From Fibrobacterota bacterium (GTDB taxonomy: Bacteria; Fibrobacterota; Chitinivibrionia; Chitinivibrionales; Chitinispirillaceae): a DNA stretch of 64,000 bases. Positions 28,001 to 36,182 of this stretch are shown here, piece after piece (position 1 is the first letter of the stretch; each line of letters begins with the position of its first letter). Where the stretch lies: positions 43,079 through 107,078 of the forward strand of contig JAEWVR010000005.1 in NCBI GenBank assembly GCA_023459055.1, given 5' to 3'. The notes below the pieces were generated by a model, which was not told the origin of the DNA, ran no database searches, and saw only the letters and a list, made by a program, of their open reading frames with translations. A program made the position numbers and the translations under genes.

Positions 28001-29130
28001 GACACGGTTCCTGAAATAATATCCTTGATCGTTATTTTATCACCTTTAAAATCAAGCCACATTTTTCTATCGAGTGTAAGAACATTCGGATCTGGTGAAA
28101 AATCCCCTCTGTGCTCCTCAGCTATTTCAAGTTTAACATCATTGGTGATAATATATGCAGGATACCTGAGCCACTCACCGGGAAGTGCACTTTGTGAAGG
28201 ATTTATGGTATTTGCACCTTTTATTGATACAGCTCTCACTCCCGGATCAGCTTCAAAAGACCAGATCTCCTGCGATGGCCATTTATCAGTTTTTTTATCC
28301 ATGCCGAAAATCTTTGTGTCACAAGTAAACCTGCACATCATCTCAATATCCCACGTTCCACTTCTTAACTGAACACGCACATTTCCATTATTCTCAATTG
28401 ATGCCGGCAGGGATGAATGAAGGTAGACAAGCGCAGCATTTTCTGGAAGAAACCTGCCAAGCTGAGCTTCCCTATCCTTTCCTGAAACACTCAGCTTTAC
28501 GATTGTATGCAAATACATCGGGCATCCATCCCTGAGTTTTCGATATACCCGTACATCGACGTTATCTGTTGTAACTGAATCTTTTAAAACAGAACCAACA
28601 TCCCTGAAACGAAGTATTCCTTTGCTGTCAATTTCAGTTTCGATCTTTTTATTATTATCTGACACTACATTTACAATTGCAGTACCCGCAGGAATTTTTA
28701 CTGACAGAGGTCTGCTGTCCCAGCGTAATTTTCCTGCAACAGTCCACTGCCCCTTATCCAGGAATATTGAAGGAAGTGAATCATTGTTCCTGATAACCGG
28801 TACTGCTTTCCCATTTGCTTTTGTATCCATTGGCCAATACATAGCATCACCCGGAAGTGTTACCTTAACAGGTGCGAACACGGTAACAGTCATTGCAAAT
28901 TCAGCAGACTTGTCACCTGCCTGTAAATCAAGACGCGAGATCCAGGAACAATATTTCACTGATGAATCAGCCATACTTTCCGGACAATGCAATAACGGAT
29001 GCTTATCAAGGATCCACTGTTTCCACTCCATAAGTGATGGCGGGATATAAATATCATTTTGCTGTCCGGGAAGTGATGAACAGATCGCCAGTACACCAGC
29101 GATGACAATAATACAACCCTTAAACTTCAT
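25090..29130 (-). CDS. Large multi-domain membrane protein, unknown function
   Basis: 1346 residues with a signal peptide (1-22) and then a long beta-rich extracytoplasmic part. A cluster of membrane helices lies at about 475-565, one at about 665-690, another long beta-rich region at 710-1150, and several C-terminal helices (about 1155-1320). The start of the mature protein, IPPSLMEWKQWILDKHPLLHC, recalls large uncharacterised proteins from other Gram-negative bacteria, but I cannot name a family. No catalytic motif is seen. It is transcribed alone with A/T-rich DNA upstream. Confidence 0.75.
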   Translation of the reverse strand: MKFKGCIIVIAGVLAICSSLPGQQNDIYIPPSLMEWKQWILDKHPLLHCPESMADSSVKYCSWISRLDLQAGDKSAEFAMTVTVFAPVKVTLPGDAMYWPMDTKANGKAVPVIRNNDSLPSIFLDKGQWTVAGKLRWDSRPLSVKIPAGTAIVNVVSDNNKKIETEIDSKGILRFRDVGSVLKDSVTTDNVDVRVYRKLRDGCPMYLHTIVKLSVSGKDREAQLGRFLPENAALVYLHSSLPASIENNGNVRVQLRSGTWDIEMMCRFTCDTKIFGMDKKTDKWPSQEIWSFEADPGVRAVSIKGANTINPSQSALPGEWLRYPAYIITNDVKLEIAEEHRGDFSPDPNVLTLDRKMWLDFKGDKITIKDIISGTVSRSGRLALDKNFVLGSVSLDDIPQLVTTVDSTNPGIEYRQGMVNLKCLSTAAAESVNNTGWNHPFTKADVELNLPPGYSVVHINGPDYTRNTWLSKWSIWDIFLLFLLVISIYKISNIRWSIVALITFVVTFHENGAPLFLWLNIVAAVALLRVLPDSKFKKILSYYSVLAFLAVLFVGLTFSVYQVRQALYPQLEKGMLKHFSEHQQYAPSESDFYEEKAEQRVAKMISRKSISGIRENQMIDQYDPGIKIQTGPGEPKWSWNTVTFGFNSPVDSRQTISTYIVPPLVNSMISLIRVCGIFLILWCLWKIVLKNKAFTMIKNQVSRQAGKLLVLPLGLLLSPWMTDATIPDESLLRDLESRLIKKELCNGECVTIQKGFLKVDNDIVMLDLVVDASMMVAYQLPGNRQEWFPEKISINNDKQPPLLSEENGITALIQKGLNEVHLEGRIQSGKTVISFPHNPNNLVFVSNKWQVSGIVNGRVPGGALTLEKAERTGHIKEKDQPVTAEQALPFVEVQRRITIDKEWTVSTTVNRIAPESDPISLRIPLLKHESVISSTVTDPIGFITVYLTKDQKSFSWHSTLKKTNEIILEVQHQDKWVEVWTLDPSSRWHVETDGILQIKRSADASDAIQVWKPLPGDRLTIKIQKPEPVDGPTMTIESSRLETVPGRKRSEHKLFLSVLSSQADKLQVMFSSGAQLEKVMVNNTAEIISMNDGKVNIHVNPGKQTIEIAWITDDILDYITKTPFVRIDAGGANFEINCSIPQDRWLLFTGGPALGPALLFWPMLIVLLIISIILSKLKNLPVTWYHWFLLFAPMSTVDNIGGVFVVAWFIALAARSKLTSSNRHFNTIQTGCVLLTIAAAISIGATIPLGLLSSPDMFILGNGSSGHMLNWYEDSFGKILPQAWFISLPVWVYRIVMLLWSIWLILCLTRWIAWGWHAFSNGGIWNKRKIEKVRVNSQSQEHEVKK

Positions 29131-29509
29131 AGTTTTGCTCCGGAAAATATCTTTAGTATGTAACGTTTAGTGTAGAAAACCAACCTGATACCCATTTTGA
29201 TTCTTACAATACACATTTCGAAATGCAGTACGATGATTATACTTTTAATCTCTTTAAATTACAATACCTTACATAACAATTGCATAAAATATACTTCTGT
29301 TTTGCCATATTATGGAGGTTACCACAGTTTTAGGTTGTTTTTTTCATAATGCATTTATATATTCATTTGAAGAGATTTAGTTGTTATATTTGAATAAATC
29401 GCTCGTATCGCAACTGGTATCATTAAGATGAAATCATTCAGATCGTCTTTTTTTAATTTCAAGCATTGTTGTGTAATGGTATAATGATCGATTATTCATC
29501 ATATGGTAG
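29131..29509. other. Intergenic region between divergent genes
   Basis: 379 A/T-rich bases between two divergently transcribed genes, so promoters for both are expected here. A TATAAT at 29480-29485 is a candidate -10 element for the rightward gene, without a convincing -35 match. No repeat or RNA structure is apparent. Confidence 0.4.
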
Positions 29510-30895
29510 TTGACAACATTAAACAGTATTTTCAGACACACTGATTCTATGACTAATCAAAACGTAAATAAGCATACAGCCGAATTACTTGTCCGGTATG
29601 ACTACACACGCCTTCTGTATGCAGGAATGCTGCTTCATTTCACATCAGATGAAATCCGCAGGTTCTGGAATACATACCGGCTTCCCGGGTACTCATCAAC
29701 AGATGAATACATGATGTTCACTGAGTTGTGGCAGGGCTCGAAATGGTATCCCCAAAAGTATGTTTTCTCTCTTCTTTCGCATTTTGAAAATTTTTTACAC
29801 ACAACCCATGTTGACATTCAAACATTTATTCGTTCGTCATTTGGCAGTTTGAACAAAGGCATTCTCATTCCACCCAGAGACTGGTTGTCATGGAGTAAAT
29901 CAATACTTGGATTATTTTTTTCGGGACAGGATCCACGTTTTCTTGTCCTGCAACTGGTGGATCACTACAACAGCCACGTTACGCAAGGATTGAAATACTC
30001 AATTCCGCGTCACAGTATTGATGGCAGCAAACACTTCAGAACGGTCTTGATGATGACACATGCGGATCCGTCAATTGAGGACCGCCCGCTAAAACATTTT
30101 GATGCTGAATTGTGGGCCGCAATCATAATTAAGCGATTTCCAACAGCGATTCAGTTACCGGAATATGAAAACTACACTATCATTGCTGATTACAGAGATA
30201 TTTCTGATATAGTGCCCGAGGCAACAATCATAAAAAATCACATTTATATCAATGATAAAAAGATCGCCACACAACATTCATTTAGTCAATACTGCAAGGA
30301 GAATAACATTGATATTAAAGGACTCCATCTTGAAAAAAAGACATCCTGGCTGGTTCTTGATAACTACTATTGCCCGTTAAGAAAACGAATCGTACTTCAT
30401 AAAGGAAGTATCATAAATGCTCCTGTGAGTGCTTATGAATATCAATACAGTGCAACGGCTCATACACCACTTAATTTCCTTGAACCACTTATTGATGACA
30501 TCTCAAAATTCAGTGACAATGTGTGGTCAGACATTAAAGTGCTTCACAAGAAATTTATCAGCGAACTGCATCCCAAGATATTCTTTGAGTATGATCGGAA
30601 AAATGAAACAGTTATGATTAACGGTGAACCGCTTATCAAAAATGTTCCTGCAAAAATCCTGAGAAAAATGCTTTCGATATATACTGAAACCGGAAGAACA
30701 CGCTTTCACCATAGCGAATTCGTAAAAGATGAGTCAATTATCGGAAATCCCTACAATCCCAACTTTGTTGTAAGACTTCAGAGATTAACCCAAACACTTA
30801 AAGCTCACGAAAAAGGCATTTCAATAGTTAAGACTGACAAAGGTGTTTTTGAGCTGGTATCACGATATAAAATTGAATTCTCCGAATGTAACTAA
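29510..30895 (+). CDS. Unknown protein with possible C-terminal winged helix
   Basis: 461 residues from a TTG at 29510; an ATG at 29549 is the alternative start and neither has a good ribosome site. Soluble, no signal peptide. The last 90 residues (from VMINGEPLIKNVPAKIL to KGVFELVSRYKIEF) have the strand-helix-helix-strand pattern of a winged-helix domain like those of OmpR-type regulators; this is a visual judgement. The N-terminal 360 residues match nothing I recognise. It lies at the left edge of the exopolysaccharide region and may be a regulator. Confidence 0.7.
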   Translation: MTTLNSIFRHTDSMTNQNVNKHTAELLVRYDYTRLLYAGMLLHFTSDEIRRFWNTYRLPGYSSTDEYMMFTELWQGSKWYPQKYVFSLLSHFENFLHTTHVDIQTFIRSSFGSLNKGILIPPRDWLSWSKSILGLFFSGQDPRFLVLQLVDHYNSHVTQGLKYSIPRHSIDGSKHFRTVLMMTHADPSIEDRPLKHFDAELWAAIIIKRFPTAIQLPEYENYTIIADYRDISDIVPEATIIKNHIYINDKKIATQHSFSQYCKENNIDIKGLHLEKKTSWLVLDNYYCPLRKRIVLHKGSIINAPVSAYEYQYSATAHTPLNFLEPLIDDISKFSDNVWSDIKVLHKKFISELHPKIFFEYDRKNETVMINGEPLIKNVPAKILRKMLSIYTETGRTRFHHSEFVKDESIIGNPYNPNFVVRLQRLTQTLKAHEKGISIVKTDKGVFELVSRYKIEFSECN

Positions 30896-31090
30896 AAGGT
30901 ACCTGTCTTTTTGCATTTTTTTTATGTATAAGTATGAAGAGAAGATAGTGGCTGGTAACTGAATAAAAAACATACCCAGTTGATAGTATTTGTCACGAGT
31001 CACTTCTTACTAATGTCTTGGATTCAGACTAAGCTGATATTAATTTAAACAAAACCGTATTTGCTGAAAAACGCTCAGGTGGTAAGTGAA

Positions 31091-33535
31091 ATGCCAAAGT
31101 ACTCGGAAGATGATTTTAACGAATTTACACCGGCTTCTGATATCATCCCTGATAACAGCAATACTCAACATGTTATTAATTTAAGCAATGATACAACATC
31201 AAAAGTAGATATGGTACTTGAAAATCAGCCACCGATTAACACATCCGAAAAAGAAGTCACTAATTGCACCGGGAATATGCTTCCTGAAGATGACAATACC
31301 AGATTTCAGATTCGTTATGCGATATTAAGAGATCAACTGCCTGCAATAATTGTATTTCATTGCAGTGGAAAACTTGTTGAATCAAATTGTCTCGTTCTTC
31401 ACAATACATTTAAAATGTGCAGTGCTAAAAATCTACCCTTTATCATTTTCGATTTGACTGATGTATCTGCTGTCGAAAAGGAAGTATGGGTATATTTTTC
31501 ATCAAAGGTCTCAAAACTTCAAAAGCTAAACGGTATTCTTTTATTTGCAGGTATTCGTTCCGAGGTACTCTCTGAAACTACTGATTTTAATAAATTAAAT
31601 ATATGTCACTGTGATACGGTTGCAACATGCTGTCAGGCAATCCGTAATTTAACGCATGATCATGAAAAGACTGATAAATGTATGATCTTTGACGAAGATG
31701 ACTCATCGTTAGAGATTCAGTCTAATATTCACGATTTTCTATTTAACGAGAGACCGAAGAGTGAGATACCTGAGATGAAATTGGTAGATAGTTTATTAGG
31801 CAGGAAAAAGAAGGATGTGGAGAGTGGGAAGTGTGAAGTGGAGAGTGTAGAGACAGATTGTTCTCCTGTTCAACTTCAATCTCAACCTAAACCTGAATTC
31901 TCTCCTTTTGAAAAGACTATCCTTATCAGTAGTGATGGTTCTAATCCGATCGCTGACGCTAAGCGGTTGGTTTTGGATGAAATCGGGAAGGAAGCGGGAA
32001 GTGGGAAGTGGGAAGTGGGAAGTGGAGAGACAGGCAGTTCTCATGCTCAACCTCAGCCTCAGCCTCAGCCTCAACCTGCTCCTGAATTCTCTCCTTTTGA
32101 AAAGACTATTCTTATCAGTAGTGACGGTTCTAATCCAATCGCTGATGCAAAGCGTAAGGTTTTGGATGAAATCAGGGGGGTAGCGGGAAGTGATGAGACT
32201 GGCAGTTCTCAGTCTCAACCTCAATCTCAGTCTCAATCTCAATCTCAATCTCAACCTGAATTCTCTCCTTTTGAAAAGACTATCCTTATCAGTAGTGATG
32301 GTTCTAATCCGATCGCTGACGCTAAGCGTATGGTTTTGGATGAAATAAGGGGGAAAGTGGAAAGTGGGAAGGGTGAAGTGGAGTGTGTAGAGACAGATTG
32401 TTCTCCTATTCAACCTCAATCTCAACCTAAACCTGAATTTTCTCCTTTTGAAAAGACTATCCTTATCAGTAGTGACGGTTCTAATCCGATCGCTGACGCT
32501 AAGCGTATGGTTTTGGATGAAATCAGGGGGGAAGCGGGAAGTGATGAGACTGGCAGTTCTCAATCTCAACCTCAATCTCAACCTGCTCCTGAATTCTCTC
32601 CTATCGAAAAAGTAAATTTCAATAGCCCGGGCCTTTTCGAAAAAACAGTACTCCTTGATGATGAATGTGGAAGTGCTATTCTTGATGTAAAGAGGAAGAT
32701 ACTGGAGGAGCTTGGAAAGAGTCATAAGGAAGAAGTGGGAAGTGAGAAGCGGGAAGTGACAAGCAGAAAGACCAGTCTGGTTTCATCTCAATCCAAACCT
32801 CTTGAGAAAACGGTTCTTATTAATGAAATTGGTGTTAATCCTATCGTTGCAACTAATGATAATGATCGGAAAAATGAAGTGGGATGTGGGATGTGGGGAG
32901 TGGGAAGTAAGGAGAGTGATGAGTCTTCTGCTCATGCACAGACTCAATCCCAATATCAGCCAAAACCCAATTCTAAACTGGTCGTTTCCGATAAATCACA
33001 GACATTGTCACTGAAAGATCTGTACATTGACGACTCCATGAGTACCGATTACTCCGTTGTTGACAAGTGCACAGAACCACTTCCGGCAGAAACTGACGAC
33101 ATATTACCACTTGTTGATGAATCGCAGGGCATGGATTTCAGCCCTAACGACAGAACTGTGATGTCCCAATCTGCAACGGTTGACATTTCGAGAAGCAGCC
33201 TTGGCCTTACAAAAACTAATGAATACATCTCTCTTAAAAATATCAGCCCCAACGATCCATTCTCGGTTCATTATGGCGTATATGAGCAGAAAGCGGAAGG
33301 ACAAAATCAGGTACTGCCTGCCGGGAAAACAGAATCCGGTAAGCTTACAGCACAGGAACTTATCTTTAAGGTAATTGCAGATTTCGGTCCTGTAAATATT
33401 TTACAATTGAAAAATCATATCAACGAAAAACTCGACAAGAAAGACCGCATTAATACACTAAAATTATTCGCACTTCTTCGTCAGGTTGACCTTGACACAC
33501 ACGAAAAACGGGTGAGATATTACCGTTCCTGTTAG
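31091..33535 (+). CDS. STAS-like protein with long internal repeat array
   Basis: The start is taken at the ATG at 31091, eight bases after AGGTGG; a TTG at 31061 is also in frame. About 814 residues. A STAS-like domain (about 75-190; IVFHCSGKLVESNCLVLHNT, FIIFDLTDVSAV) lacks the usual phospho-acceptor Ser context. Then come about five copies of a 52-63-residue unit (DNA units start near 31892, 32081, 32255, 32432 and 32588) with core SPFEKTILISSDGSNPIADA, separated by Pro/Gln/Ser hexanucleotide-encoded linkers. The last 60 residues form a domain shared with the 40780 gene and ending EKRVRYYRSC. Likely a regulator or scaffold, co-transcribed with the FemAB gene six bases on. Confidence 0.8.
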   Translation: MPKYSEDDFNEFTPASDIIPDNSNTQHVINLSNDTTSKVDMVLENQPPINTSEKEVTNCTGNMLPEDDNTRFQIRYAILRDQLPAIIVFHCSGKLVESNCLVLHNTFKMCSAKNLPFIIFDLTDVSAVEKEVWVYFSSKVSKLQKLNGILLFAGIRSEVLSETTDFNKLNICHCDTVATCCQAIRNLTHDHEKTDKCMIFDEDDSSLEIQSNIHDFLFNERPKSEIPEMKLVDSLLGRKKKDVESGKCEVESVETDCSPVQLQSQPKPEFSPFEKTILISSDGSNPIADAKRLVLDEIGKEAGSGKWEVGSGETGSSHAQPQPQPQPQPAPEFSPFEKTILISSDGSNPIADAKRKVLDEIRGVAGSDETGSSQSQPQSQSQSQSQSQPEFSPFEKTILISSDGSNPIADAKRMVLDEIRGKVESGKGEVECVETDCSPIQPQSQPKPEFSPFEKTILISSDGSNPIADAKRMVLDEIRGEAGSDETGSSQSQPQSQPAPEFSPIEKVNFNSPGLFEKTVLLDDECGSAILDVKRKILEELGKSHKEEVGSEKREVTSRKTSLVSSQSKPLEKTVLINEIGVNPIVATNDNDRKNEVGCGMWGVGSKESDESSAHAQTQSQYQPKPNSKLVVSDKSQTLSLKDLYIDDSMSTDYSVVDKCTEPLPAETDDILPLVDESQGMDFSPNDRTVMSQSATVDISRSSLGLTKTNEYISLKNISPNDPFSVHYGVYEQKAEGQNQVLPAGKTESGKLTAQELIFKVIADFGPVNILQLKNHINEKLDKKDRINTLKLFALLRQVDLDTHEKRVRYYRSC
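31892..32720 (+). repeat. In-gene tandem repeat array with hexamer microsatellites
   Basis: Direct repeats of 156-189 bases, near-identical over the TCTCCTTTTGAAAAGACTAT core, alternate with two simple repeats: CTCAAC/CTCAAT/CTCAGC hexamers and GTGGGAA hexamer runs (for example around 31997-32025). All spacings keep the reading frame. The near-identity of the units points to recent duplication or gene conversion. Confidence 0.9.
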
Positions 33536-33541
33536 GATACT

Positions 33542-34597
33542 ATGATAAGCATTGACATTCTCGAACAAAAAGATTCGCAAAAGTGGGATTCCTTTATCAG
33601 GAGTTCCAACCACAGCAGCGTCTATCATCTTCATTTTTTTAAAACTGTTATTGAAAAAACATATCACCATAAAAGCTATTACCTGGTCGCATCAGAAGAT
33701 AATATTGTCAAGGGTGTTTTACCGCTTTTTGTTATAAAAAGTCCGGTTTTCGGTAATGCTCTTGTTTCACTTCCATTTTGTGACTATGGAGGGATTGTTA
33801 CCAGTGATGATACATGCGGACGCCAGCTTCTTGACAAAGCAGCAGAGCTTGCAGTATCACTAAAGATCAGCGAGATAGAGTTCAGACAAACAAACGAACA
33901 GAAGTACTTTACGGATACAATTTGCGCCGGTTCACTTAAACTGTCAAAGAAAACAGGCAAGGTCCGTATGAAACTGGAATTACCCGACAATCAGGATGCA
34001 TTGTTTTCGACTTTTCCTGCTAAATTGCGCAGCCAGATCCGAAGGCCCCAAAAAGAAAATTGTACCGGTAAAAATGGTGGCGTTGAGCTGCTTGATGATT
34101 TCTACGATGTATTTGTTCACAATATGAGAGACCTTGGATCACCGGTACACTCAAAGGCCCTGATGCGAAATATGCTTGAGGCATCACCGGATAACAGACT
34201 GTTTGTTATTTACCACAATGCAACAACGCCTGTTGCATGCTCAATGGTCTGTGGTTTTAATGATATAGCAATCAACCCATGGGCGTCATTCAAAAGAACC
34301 TATCAAAAGATATCTCCGAATATGCTGCTTTACTGGGAGATGCTCTGTTATTCAATAGAAAAAAAGTACAAATACTTTGATTTCGGCAGATCCACACCTG
34401 GTGAGGGAACCTTTAAATTTAAAGAGCAGTGGGGAGCAAAACCGGAGCAATTGTTCTGGTACCATTACAACACGAGAGTAATCCCTGAAGATGAACCAAA
34501 TGGCAAGAAGGAAAAGTTCATAAAGGTCTGGAGCAAGTTACCGCTTCCGGTAACGAGAGTGTTAGGTCCGGTAATCCGGCGGCAGGTACATTTGTAA
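33542..34597 (+). CDS. FemAB-family protein of the PEP-CTERM/EPS type
   Basis: 351 residues of the GNAT-like FemAB fold, matching the group usually found with exosortase (PEP-CTERM) loci. Landmarks are FPAKLRSQIRRPQKE in the middle and the C-terminal YKYFDFGRSTPGEGTFKFK, both typical. FemAB enzymes transfer amino-acyl groups; here the acceptor is probably a polysaccharide or its lipid intermediate, by inference from neighbours. It begins six bases after the STAS-repeat gene. Its end abuts repeat copy R2. Confidence 0.85.
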   Translation: MISIDILEQKDSQKWDSFIRSSNHSSVYHLHFFKTVIEKTYHHKSYYLVASEDNIVKGVLPLFVIKSPVFGNALVSLPFCDYGGIVTSDDTCGRQLLDKAAELAVSLKISEIEFRQTNEQKYFTDTICAGSLKLSKKTGKVRMKLELPDNQDALFSTFPAKLRSQIRRPQKENCTGKNGGVELLDDFYDVFVHNMRDLGSPVHSKALMRNMLEASPDNRLFVIYHNATTPVACSMVCGFNDIAINPWASFKRTYQKISPNMLLYWEMLCYSIEKKYKYFDFGRSTPGEGTFKFKEQWGAKPEQLFWYHYNTRVIPEDEPNGKKEKFIKVWSKLPLPVTRVLGPVIRRQVHL

Positions 34598-34600
34598 AGA

Positions 34601-34698
34601 GGGCCTCACCCCCCTGCCCCCTTCTCCACTCGTGGAAGAGGGGGAGATAAGAAGATGTTCATGCTCCCCCCCCTCTACACTTGTTGGCGAGGGGAAGT
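34601..34698. repeat. G/C-rich palindromic repeat, copy R2
   Basis: Two adjoining C-rich/G-rich units (34601-34647 and 34663-34698) of the CCTCACCCCCCTGCCCCC family, located immediately after the FemAB stop. On the minus strand the units are joined in frame to a DUF559-like fragment. Confidence 0.85.
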
Positions 34699-34717
34699 GT
34701 ATAGAACATCTATTTTC

Positions 34718-34819
34718 ACACGCTTGTCTAATTTTGTTTACAGCCAGACTTAGTTCATTTTCTACTTCTGAATTTGTAAATCTGATTACTGTTATATTTG
34801 TAAGCAATCTGTAAAACAC
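34718..34819 (-). pseudogene. C-terminal fragment of a DUF559-type endonuclease
   Basis: The minus-strand frame reads VIRFTNSEVENELSLAV and a short tail, which is how DUF559 (VSR-like nuclease fold) proteins end. The catalytic part is absent, and the frame continues into the Ser/Pro/Gly-coding repeat R2. About 34 codons remain. Family recognition is from the tail motif only. Confidence 0.55.
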
Positions 34820-34848
34820 GCCAATAAATGCCAGGAACGTCCCCTATC

Positions 34849-35508
34849 TTAACACTTAATAATGTTAGTTCTTTTTATAATAGCAATTAGACAAACAGAC
34901 AACAAGCCATACAGTACAAAAGTAAAGGCACCTGGTTCATCAACTTGAGATACTGCATATTCAGGTGCGGTATATGTAAGAGCTTCATATTCAGGTACTG
35001 CATATGTAAATGATAGAGATGCAGGTGCTGCAGATAAAGATTCAGCATGCAGCTGGAAAAAGCGGTAACCTCTCCCATAAAAATTAAAAATATCAAATGT
35101 ATTTGGTGCGAATATCAGAGAGCCATCTTCAGGAAATGGTTGGATAAAAAAGGGTATCTCCCATGGATCAGAGACTGATTTTACCCATATATTCGCATCA
35201 TCATTCCAATAAACGGTATCTGTTGTTGCATAAAACCTTATTATATTATCATAGGTATTGTCGCTTTGAATAAGTACTTCATTTGGAGTTGCCAGAAAAA
35301 AATCATACAACTTGAAATCTACTATTACTCCATATTCACCTGGATACGATATGTGTGGTATTCCTACAGATTCAAATGCTATAAATCCATTAAGCTCACC
35401 ATAGCCACCATAGCCATCAAGATTATATGTTACAATACTTGCAAATGAGTTATGTGACATAAGTGACATAAAAACAAACAGAAAACAGAATAACATATTT
35501 TTTTTCAT
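34849..35508 (-). CDS. Secreted protein with variant PEP-CTERM tail (VDEPG)
   Basis: 219 residues with a perfect ribosome site (TAGGAGG, five bases before the ATG) and a signal peptide ending SFA-SIV. The body is beta-rich with PEDGSLIFAPNTF. The end has the tripartite exosortase-signal form: VDEPG, a hydrophobic helix, then basic IIKRTNIIKC. Clear paralogue of the 49352 gene (shared NGF-x2-FESVG-x-P and PEDG-x-LIFAPNTF). By analogy with PEP-CTERM proteins it should be cut and anchored by the exosortase at 46383. The exact function is unknown. Confidence 0.8.
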   Translation of the reverse strand: MKKNMLFCFLFVFMSLMSHNSFASIVTYNLDGYGGYGELNGFIAFESVGIPHISYPGEYGVIVDFKLYDFFLATPNEVLIQSDNTYDNIIRFYATTDTVYWNDDANIWVKSVSDPWEIPFFIQPFPEDGSLIFAPNTFDIFNFYGRGYRFFQLHAESLSAAPASLSFTYAVPEYEALTYTAPEYAVSQVDEPGAFTFVLYGLLSVCLIAIIKRTNIIKC

Positions 35509-35857
35509 AAGAACCTCCTATAATGTGATTTATTATTTAAATAATATTCAACTAAAGCACTCTGAAACGCCATCTATTTTTAGTTTAACAAAAAATCAAT
35601 AGTCATTTATTTCTACCTTAAAATTACTACAAAGAGCAATAAAAAGGCCGGCGCATTGGAAGTAATAGTAAAACGGAGAGCAATTAGCATACCATTGGCA
35701 GACGCTCATTCGCCCTCTGCATGCTGTATGTTCGATTAATTATGGCAGGTCATTGCAGTACAAAGTGGTAATCCGTTGAGCGTTAAGTATATCCAATCTC
35801 TTTTGTAGTACCACCCTTAAATATATCCAGTAAGATCTTCAATGCTTCGTCCCAACC
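35509..35857. other. Intergenic region upstream of the VDEPG gene
   Basis: About 350 A/T-rich bases upstream of the secreted-protein gene. It presumably holds its promoter; I see no repeat, RNA or open frame of interest here. Confidence 0.4.
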
Positions 35858-36145
35858 TTATACTATACCAGCAGTAGCAATAAGCATCAAATTGTTTGTA
35901 TTGTGTAAACATAATCGACAGTAGTGCGTTTTGTTTACAACCAAACGTAGTTTATTTTCTATCTCTGAATTTGTAAACATTCCTATAGTTATATGTTTAC
36001 ATATGTGCAAGAATATCGACCAGCATTCTTCATACACTTTCTGATTTTCGTGAATAGATCCATCTACTTCGATAACAAGCTTACATTCATTGCAATTGAA
36101 ATCATCAACGAAATGGATTGCTTTGTTCCAGCTCCCCCTCTCCAA
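35858..36145 (-). pseudogene. Decayed DUF559-type endonuclease gene
   Basis: The 95-codon frame contains DFNCNECKLVIEVDGSIH, the core strand of DUF559 domains (known form: DFYCxExKLxIExDGxxH), and later FTNSEIENKL near its end. The N-terminal helix expected before the core is missing and the middle is degenerate, so it is a remnant. Its 5' side runs directly into palindromic repeat R3. Confidence 0.7.
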
Positions 36146-36178
36146 ACCAATTTTGAGAGGGGGCTGGGGGGTGAGGCT
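36132..36178. repeat. G/C-rich palindromic repeat, copy R3
   Basis: CTCCCCCTCTCC on the left and GAGAGGGGGCTGGGGGGTGAGG on the right around a short A/T loop, the same family as R2, R4, R5 and R6. It touches the DUF559 remnant on one side and lies five bases from the end of the receiver-like gene on the other. Confidence 0.85.
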
Positions 36179-36182
36179 GTCT

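Noticed and set aside
31890..32720. CRISPR-like array
   Set aside because: Direct repeats are longer than CRISPR repeats, spacers are not unique, and the region is protein-coding.
31796..32725. Minus-strand frame of 309 codons rich in Arg-Leu repeats
   Set aside because: It is the antisense of the repeat-coded linkers of the 31091 gene; the composition (RLRLRL) is an artefact of the hexamers.
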